The notes beneath the pieces are model-generated. The model was given only the letters and a program-made list of their open reading frames with translations, was not told the DNA's origin and searched no databases. Of a stretch of 64,000 nt of DNA, positions 58,483 to 64,000 are shown in pieces. The position numbers were made by a program, and so were the translations under genes. Each line of letters starts with the position of its first letter. Position 1 is the stretch's first letter. The stretch is from the NCBI RefSeq assembly GCF_003668565.1, contig NZ_RCWJ01000004.1, positions 248,001-312,000 of the forward strand, given 5' to 3'. The DNA is from Mycetocola zhadangensis. Lineage in GTDB: Bacteria > Actinomycetota > Actinomycetes > Actinomycetales > Microbacteriaceae.

Positions 58483-61290
58483 CTACTTCTTTTTACCTTG
58501 CGCGCGGCGGTCGGCACGGTTTCCGCCGGCCGGCGGGACCGTTGCACCCTTCTGACCGAACGCTCCACGTTCGGCGGGAGCATCCGAGGCGTCGTCGACG
58601 ACCGGGGCCAAGCGGGCGGCGTTCGCCTGCTTGGCGCGAGCTGTCGCTGCCTTCTCGATCTGGCCCTTTTGGTTGCGCACCTCAACGTCACCGGACTCGG
58701 TGGCTGCCGAGTAGCTGAGTTTCTCCTCCTCGCCATCGGGCCGGGTGAGTCCCTTGGCCTCGACAGAGGTGACTTCCTCGCTCGCGCCCTTCTTCACTTC
58801 AACCTCGAGGTTGAACAGATATCCGACGCTCTCCTCGCGGATCTGCCCCATCATCTGCTGGAACATGCTGAAGCCCTCGCGCTGGTATTCGACCAGCGGG
58901 TCACGCTGCGCCATGGCGCGCAGGCCGATGCCGTCCTTGAGGTAGTCCATCTCGTAGAGGTGGTCGCGCCAGCGGCGGTCGATGACCTGGAGCACCACAC
59001 GACGTTCGAGTTCGCGCATCGCAGGCGCGCCGAGCTGTTCCTCACGGCGGCTGTACGCGAGCTTGGCGTCTGACAGGATTTCGCGGCGCATGAAGTCGCG
59101 GTTGATCTTGCCCTTCTGCCCGGCTTCAGCAACCACCTCGTCGATGGTCAGGCTGATCGGGTACAGCGTCTTGAGGTCGACCCAAAGCGCGTCGAAGTCC
59201 CAATCATCACCGTTGCCCTCGCCGACGTGAACGTCGAGCACCTCATCAATGACCTCTTCGAGGAACTTCTGCGTGCGCTCGTGCAGGTCGTCACCCTCAA
59301 GGATGTGGCGGCGGTCTGCGTAGATTGCCTCGCGCTGGCGGTTAAGGACATCGTCGTATTTGAGGACGTTCTTGCGAATCTCGGCGTTACGCGATTCGAC
59401 CTGCGACTGGGCGCTGCGGATGGCACGGCTGACCACTTTGGACTCGATGGCCATGTCGTCCGGCACTCCGCCGCGGCCCATGAGCGCTTCGGCGGCAGCC
59501 GAGTTGAACAGGCGCATGAGGTCGTCGGTCAGTGACAGGTAGAACCGGCTCTCTCCGGGGTCACCCTGTCGACCTGAGCGGCCGCGGAGCTGGTTGTCGA
59601 TACGGCGAGACTCGTGGCGCTCGGTACCGAGGACGTACAGCCCGCCGGCGTCGATGACCTTGTCCGCCTCTTCCTGGACCTTGTCCTTCACAGCGGTGAA
59701 GACGTCGTCCCATGCCGTTTCGTACTCGTCGGGCGTCTCGCTCGGGCTGAGGCCCTTGGCGTTCATCTCCTGCACGGCGAGGAACTCAGCGTTACCACCG
59801 AGCATGATGTCGGTACCACGTCCGGCCATGTTGGTGGCAACGGTCACCGAACCGAGTCGGCCTGCCTGCGCGACGATCGCTGCCTCGCGAGCGTGGTTCT
59901 TCGCGTTGAGAACCTCGTGGCGGATGCCCTTCTTGGCGAGCAGGCGGGAGAGGTACTCGCTCTTCTCGACGCTTGTCGTTCCGACGAGGACTGGCTGGCC
60001 CTTCTCGTGACGCTCGGCGATGTCTTCAACGACCTGCGCGAACTTCGTCTCCTCGTTCTTGTAGACGAGGTCAGACTGGTCGATGCGACGCATCGGCCTG
60101 TTCGGCGGGATCGGAACCACACCGAGCTTGTACGTGGAGACGAATTCCGCAGCCTCGGTCTCGGCAGTACCGGTCATGCCGGAGAGCTTCGAGTACAGGC
60201 GGAAGTAGTTCTGCAGGGTCACCGTGGCGAGGGTCTGGTTCTCGGCCTTGACCTGAACCCCTTCCTTCGCCTCGATGGCCTGGTGGATACCCTCGTTGTA
60301 GCGGCGGCCCATGAGGATACGACCGGTGTGCTCGTCGACGATCATGACCTCGCCGTTCATCACGACGTAGTCCTTGTCCTTCTTGAACAACGCGTTCGCC
60401 TTGAGCGAGTTGTTGAGGAACGAGATCAGTGGCGTGTTGGCTGACTCGTACAGGTTGTCGATGCCGAGGTAGTCCTCGACCTTTTCGATGCCCGGCTCAA
60501 GCACGCCGACCGTGCGCTTCTTCTCGTCGACCTCGAAGTCCTCACCCTCGATGAGGATCTTGGAGAGGCGCGCGAATTCGTTGAACCAACGGTTCGCTTC
60601 CCCTGAGGAGGGTCCGGAGATGATGAGCGGGGTACGCGCCTCATCGATGAGGATGGAGTCGACCTCGTCGACGATGGCGAAATAGTGACCGCGCTGAACG
60701 AGGTCCTTGGACTGCCAGGCCATGTTGTCGCGCAGGTAGTCGAAACCGAACTCGTTATTCGTTCCGTAGGTGATGTCTGCGTTGTACTGTTCGCGTCGCT
60801 GCTCAGGCGTCTGCCCTGCAACGATCACGCCGGTGGTCATGCCGAGAGCGCGGAAGACGCGCCCCATCAGCTCTGACTGGTACGTCGCCAGGTAGTCGTT
60901 CACCGTGACGATGTGCACACCCTTGCCTGCAATGGCGTTCAGATAGGCGGGGAGGGTCGCGACGAGGGTCTTGCCCTCACCGGTCTTCATCTCGGCGATG
61001 TTGCCGAGGTGGAGGGCCGCGCCGCCCATGATCTGCACGTCGAAGTGACGAAGACCAATGGTGCGCTTCGACGCTTCACGAACGGCCGCGAAGGCCTCTG
61101 GGAGAAGTTCGTCGAGGGTCTCGCCCTTCTCAAATCGAGCCCGGAGTTCGCCCGTCTCGGCGCGCAATTCCTCATCGGTGAGTTCGGCGAAGTTGGGTTC
61201 GAGCGAGTTGACGGCTTTCGTCAGGTTCTCGAGCTTCTTGAGGATCCGGCCTTCGCCGACGCGAAGAACCCTCTCTAGTACTGAGGCCAC
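58483..61290 (-). CDS. secA: Protein translocase subunit SecA (SecA1)
   Basis: About 935 residues, full length. The nucleotide-binding domains have [18 protein letters not shown] and [21 protein letters not shown], the PPXD and scaffold domains follow, and NBD2 has [14 protein letters not shown]. The C-terminal tail is basic ([11 protein letters not shown]) and lacks the zinc-binding Cys motif. It drives preprotein export through SecYEG. The GTG at 61290 has GGAG 8 nt upstream; a GTG at 61299 overlaps that site. Confidence 0.97.
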   Translation of the reverse strand: MASVLERVLRVGEGRILKKLENLTKAVNSLEPNFAELTDEELRAETGELRARFEKGETLDELLPEAFAAVREASKRTIGLRHFDVQIMGGAALHLGNIAEMKTGEGKTLVATLPAYLNAIAGKGVHIVTVNDYLATYQSELMGRVFRALGMTTGVIVAGQTPEQRREQYNADITYGTNNEFGFDYLRDNMAWQSKDLVQRGHYFAIVDEVDSILIDEARTPLIISGPSSGEANRWFNEFARLSKILIEGEDFEVDEKKRTVGVLEPGIEKVEDYLGIDNLYESANTPLISFLNNSLKANALFKKDKDYVVMNGEVMIVDEHTGRILMGRRYNEGIHQAIEAKEGVQVKAENQTLATVTLQNYFRLYSKLSGMTGTAETEAAEFVSTYKLGVVPIPPNRPMRRIDQSDLVYKNEETKFAQVVEDIAERHEKGQPVLVGTTSVEKSEYLSRLLAKKGIRHEVLNAKNHAREAAIVAQAGRLGSVTVATNMAGRGTDIMLGGNAEFLAVQEMNAKGLSPSETPDEYETAWDDVFTAVKDKVQEEADKVIDAGGLYVLGTERHESRRIDNQLRGRSGRQGDPGESRFYLSLTDDLMRLFNSAAAEALMGRGGVPDDMAIESKVVSRAIRSAQSQVESRNAEIRKNVLKYDDVLNRQREAIYADRRHILEGDDLHERTQKFLEEVIDEVLDVHVGEGNGDDWDFDALWVDLKTLYPISLTIDEVVAEAGQKGKINRDFMRREILSDAKLAYSRREEQLGAPAMRELERRVVLQVIDRRWRDHLYEMDYLKDGIGLRAMAQRDPLVEYQREGFSMFQQMMGQIREESVGYLFNLEVEVKKGASEEVTSVEAKGLTRPDGEEEKLSYSAATESGDVEVRNQKGQIEKAATARAKQANAARLAPVVDDASDAPAERGAFGQKGATVPPAGGNRADRRAQGKKK

Positions 61291-61509
61291 GAATTGCACT
61301 CCACTTTTGTCTCTAGGGCACGCGAGTTTCGCGCCACCGCGCCGTGTGCGCGGGTGATGATCAACAGTCAGTCGATAACGCTATCCATGTTAGCGTCCAG
61401 TCCGGTGGGAGCACCCTGATAACAACAGGCAATCACCCCCAAAAGTGTTCACGCGGGTGCCGGGAATTCCGGCACCCGCGTGAACAACGGTCGAGTGATC
61501 CCTGCGGAT
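61291..61509 (-). other. secA upstream region
   Basis: 219 nt between hpf and secA. It contains the hpf terminator (61441-61486) and the secA ribosome site. No promoter hexamer convinces me, and I see no SecM-like arrest ORF. Confidence 0.4.
61441..61486 (-). terminator. Terminator of hpf
   Basis: A perfect 18-bp stem (61446-61463 with 61469-61486) around a 5-nt loop, followed on the minus strand by TTTT. One of the strongest hairpins in the window. Confidence 0.92.
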
Positions 61510-62175
61510 CTACGCTCGCTTCTTCGATTCCGTTGTGTCCTCGTCGAGCCCGATGACTCCGTAGTCCCAGCCCTTTCGGCGGTACACAACGCTTGGCCTG
61601 TCGTTCTTGGCATCAACAAAGAGGAAGAACGGGTGGCCGACGAGTTCCATGCGGTCGACAGCTTCATCGACGGTCATGAACTCGGCCGGGAATACCTTCT
61701 CCCGGATAACAACCGGGCAGTATTCCTCTTCGGTGTTCTCCTCATTCTCATCGACCGCCGTCAGCACACCGGTGGCTACGCGTTCGATGGTCTCAGGGTC
61801 AGCGGGTTGCAGGTCGATTCCGCTGAATCCTTCAGCACTCGCTGTCGAGAGTGATGTTCGCCGTTTCCCCCTCAATACTTTCTTTCGATCTTTCGCTCGA
61901 CGCACTTGCTCGAGCAGTTTTGCAATTGCCAGATCAAAGGCAACGTACTTGTCTGAACCCGCCGCTTCGGCTCGAACGAGTGGGCCTGGACCGACGAGCA
62001 TCAGCTCGACCCGGTCGTCTCCGGCCTTACCGCTCTTGTCGTGGTGACGGCTGACCTTGACCTCGAATGCGAGGGCTCGGTCTGACAGGTGGGCTACTTT
62101 CGCTGATTTCTCCTCGACGTAATCGCGGAAGCGATCAGTGAGTCCCAGGCCTTGTCCGACAATGTTAATTTCCAC
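61510..62175 (-). CDS. hpf: Ribosome hibernation-promoting factor, long form
   Basis: 221 residues, GTG start with GGGAGG. N-terminal S30AE domain (1-105, MEINIVGQGLGLTDRFRDYVEEK) and C-terminal dimerisation domain (about 160-215, IREKVFPAEFMTVDEAVDRMELVGHPFFLF), so it makes 100S dimers without RMF. A charged linker joins them. Confidence 0.95.
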   Translation of the reverse strand: MEINIVGQGLGLTDRFRDYVEEKSAKVAHLSDRALAFEVKVSRHHDKSGKAGDDRVELMLVGPGPLVRAEAAGSDKYVAFDLAIAKLLEQVRRAKDRKKVLRGKRRTSLSTASAEGFSGIDLQPADPETIERVATGVLTAVDENEENTEEEYCPVVIREKVFPAEFMTVDEAVDRMELVGHPFFLFVDAKNDRPSVVYRRKGWDYGVIGLDEDTTESKKRA

Positions 62176-62285
62176 GTCAACCTCCCAGATCAGGCGTCCC
62201 GCCGCATAATCATGGGCGGTCCTTTCGCGCCTTTAGCCCCACGGTAGTCCGCGGGGGGAGATAAGTCACTCAGCAAACTGTGTGG

Positions 62286-62981
62286 TTACGGCCGGGGTAG
62301 AATGCGCCGTGGCGTCGCGGCGAGCACCACCCCACCGAGGACTCGTGCACCCGATTGCTCGAGCGCTCGACGCGCTTCGAGCAGCGTTGCGCCGGTGGTC
62401 ACGACGTCGTCGACGATGAGGTAGCAGCGCCCCGTCGCGCGGTTGCGTGCGCGGAGCGATCCGGTCAGATTGCGCTGTCTGCCGGCGATTCCCAACCCGA
62501 TCTGGTCGTCCGGCTGTCGGACGAGGGCGAGCGGATGCTCCGCGGCGAGGCGCGCATTAGCCACGAGCCTGTCGACGGGCCGGTATCCCCTTCTCCGGTA
62601 GGCGGACCGGCTCGATGGAATCGTGGCGAGCGTCACATCGGCCACGGTGCCTGCCCGAGCGGGCAGCTCAGTGAGGGCCCGGTCGAACGCCGAGCGGAGA
62701 AGGCCGCCGAGCGCTGCGGCAACGTCTGTCCGCTGCTCATTTTTGAGTGCGAGGAGAGCACGACGAACAACACCGTCGTAGTCTGTCGCCGCCCACACCG
62801 GAAACCCGTCGTCGAGCTCACGAACTGCGGGAGGTTTCGGAACGCTGGCCAGACAGGCGTCGCAGAGCGCGGCATCCGCTTGCCCACAACCCACGCAGGC
62901 AACCGGGAGAAGCACCCCGATCGCCTCGCGAAGGGCTCGGCCGACGACCTGCGCGACCGGGGTGCTGTCGGAGACCTCCAT
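62286..62981 (-). CDS. comF: ComF-family phosphoribosyltransferase
   Basis: 231 residues. A zinc-finger-like quartet (C29, C32, C40, C43) is followed by the PRTase core: IPSSRSAYRRRGYRPVDRLV, QRNLTGSLRAR and the PRPP loop YLIVDDVVTTGATLLEARRAL. ComF proteins assist DNA uptake in transformable bacteria; outside them the role is unclear. It lies between lpqB and hpf as in other actinobacteria. Confidence 0.92.
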   Translation of the reverse strand: MEVSDSTPVAQVVGRALREAIGVLLPVACVGCGQADAALCDACLASVPKPPAVRELDDGFPVWAATDYDGVVRRALLALKNEQRTDVAAALGGLLRSAFDRALTELPARAGTVADVTLATIPSSRSAYRRRGYRPVDRLVANARLAAEHPLALVRQPDDQIGLGIAGRQRNLTGSLRARNRATGRCYLIVDDVVTTGATLLEARRALEQSGARVLGGVVLAATPRRILPRP

Positions 62982-63068
62982 CCGCTTAGCTTTGCGCGCG
63001 CAGCGATCGCGGAACCGGGAGTTGCACGATCGGGGGAAAGCCCGCCGTGCAGCCCGGCCTGTGGACAG

Positions 63069-64000
63069 TTAGCTCGGGCTCCCAAGCTGGGTGGCCAGGA
63101 ACGCCACCCCGCTCGCGGTTGTCTGCCAGAGCGACGTGCGCAGTACCCGCACGTCACCCGCAGACGACAGCGCACGAAGTTGCTTGGTCGTGTTTCCCCC
63201 AACGATCTGCACGGCGTCGTCGAGGGTGGCCAGCCGCGTCGATTCTCCGCCGATCACCTGGGTGACGACCTCGCCCCGACCGTCGGACGAGCTCGTCAGG
63301 GACGCGACGGTGATCTCGTCGATCCAGGTGGCGGAGAGGCCAGCGCCGTCACCGACCGCGAGCACGAGCGGATCGCCGAGGCTGACCGGGGTGTTGTCTG
63401 CGGCGCGAGCGATGCCGGCAACGAGGAGCCGGGGTTCGCCAGCCGTGCGGACCAGGGCGAGGAGCCTTGTGCCATCCCGCGACACCTGGATGGACTGGAT
63501 GCTCGACGCGTCTGGCCAGCTCGACATCACCGGTGACTGCGAACCGTCTGCGCGGATGGCCAGGAGCGAACCTGGCTCGCCCTCCGGGACACTCCAGATG
63601 AAACCGAATCGATCGAGTGACGGGGCGATGAGACCCGCCCTGCCGTCGACGCGAAGGCCTGAGGTTTGCGACTGCCGCACGGCGTACACGCCGTCCGGCG
63701 TTCTGACCGCCGCGAGCGAGTGACTCGGGTTGACGACCGCCGCCGTTGCGCTGAGTGCCTCGATCTGCGGGCTGATGCCGGGGAGCCGCTCGACGGCGCC
63801 GCCGCTGAGGAAACCGAAACCGTCCTCGGTCATGGCGAGCGGCCGCGGGTCCACCCGTGGTCCTGGGATCGCGAGCACCGGGATGTCCTGAACGTTGCCG
63901 CTCACCGCGATGCTGACCGAGTTGATGGTCGACACACCGCTGAGACTCGCGGAGAGCTGCGCCTGCATGCGCTGCAGCGTCAGATCGTCTGCTTCGAACG
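63069..64000 (-). CDS. lpqB: LpqB family lipoprotein, C-terminal part
   Basis: The frame runs off the window end, so the lipoprotein signal and GerMN domain are outside. The visible ~310 residues are the beta-propeller-like domain (SLAAVRTPDGVYAVRQSQTSGLRVDG, LLAIRADGSQSP, VSRDGTRLLALV, then AVQIVGGNTTKQLRALS). LpqB works with the MtrAB two-component system in cell-wall homeostasis. mtrA and mtrB should follow beyond 64,000. Confidence 0.92.
   Translation of the reverse strand, partial: FEADDLTLQRMQAQLSASLSGVSTINSVSIAVSGNVQDIPVLAIPGPRVDPRPLAMTEDGFGFLSGGAVERLPGISPQIEALSATAAVVNPSHSLAAVRTPDGVYAVRQSQTSGLRVDGRAGLIAPSLDRFGFIWSVPEGEPGSLLAIRADGSQSPVMSSWPDASSIQSIQVSRDGTRLLALVRTAGEPRLLVAGIARAADNTPVSLGDPLVLAVGDGAGLSATWIDEITVASLTSSSDGRGEVVTQVIGGESTRLATLDDAVQIVGGNTTKQLRALSSAGDVRVLRTSLWQTTASGVAFLATQLGSPS

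Overview
The window is GC-rich, gene-dense actinobacterial chromosome, most like a member of the Microbacteriaceae. The evidence is a mycothiol-type SigR/RsrA pair, WhiB1, a PdtaS-type kinase, a fused E2-E1 2-oxoglutarate decarboxylase (Kgd), an actinobacterial GuaB1, an Eis-family acetyltransferase, LpqB, a DUF222/HNH protein and pervasive leaderless promoters. I read 62 full-size or partial genes plus one 23-codon leader ORF. No rRNA, tRNA, CRISPR array, insertion sequence or prophage is visible, and no stretch over about 300 bases lacks a gene.

Layout. 1-5,900: flavin oxidoreductases, a small HExxH membrane protein, an aldo/keto reductase-esterase pair and two paralogous membrane proteins. 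6,100-13,800: DUF222/HNH protein, a stand-alone SIP-domain protein under an iron box, an AhpD-like protein, an amidase, an autoregulated GntR-ABC transporter operon and two small genes. 13,850-18,700: ung, an S51 peptidase, a phosphoribosyltransferase, an Eis-like acetyltransferase, an APH-like kinase and an SDR. 18,800-22,400: the methionine genes metY and metX flanking an MpaB-like oxygenase. 22,500-25,600: a histidine kinase, a kinase-shaped partner without kinase motifs, and a LuxR-type response regulator, preceded by a leaderless micro-ORF. 25,500-33,500: MFS, thiamine-binding protein, GT87, then an FMN-lipoprotein/ApbE/RnfD-FNR cassette, nnrD and an Old Yellow Enzyme. 33,500-48,150: two CNNM/CorC proteins, guaB1, kgd, an esterase, a CPA1 antiporter, a WYL regulator with a VOC protein, and an MMPL exporter. 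48,200-64,000: a block matching the M. tuberculosis order sigH-aroA-rsgA ... whiB1/pdtaS ... secA1-hpf-comF-lpqB, with a CpaE-like ATPase and SAF protein inserted.

Genes that work together: rsrA restrains SigR, and sigR appears to carry its own SigR promoter. FMN-lipoprotein, ApbE and RnfD-FNR form a membrane flavin electron-transfer unit. MetX makes O-acetylhomoserine for MetY. Many start codons were set by a TANNNT hexamer 6-7 nt upstream, which marks leaderless mRNAs.

The strongest candidates for new biology are the three-gene signalling unit at 22,494-25,618, the tandem paralogues at 4,515-5,872, the HExxH mini-protein at 1,169, the orphan iron-regulated SIP protein at 8,046, isolated DnaA boxes near 52.6, 56.7 and 57.6 kb, and an over-represented strand-skewed octamer.
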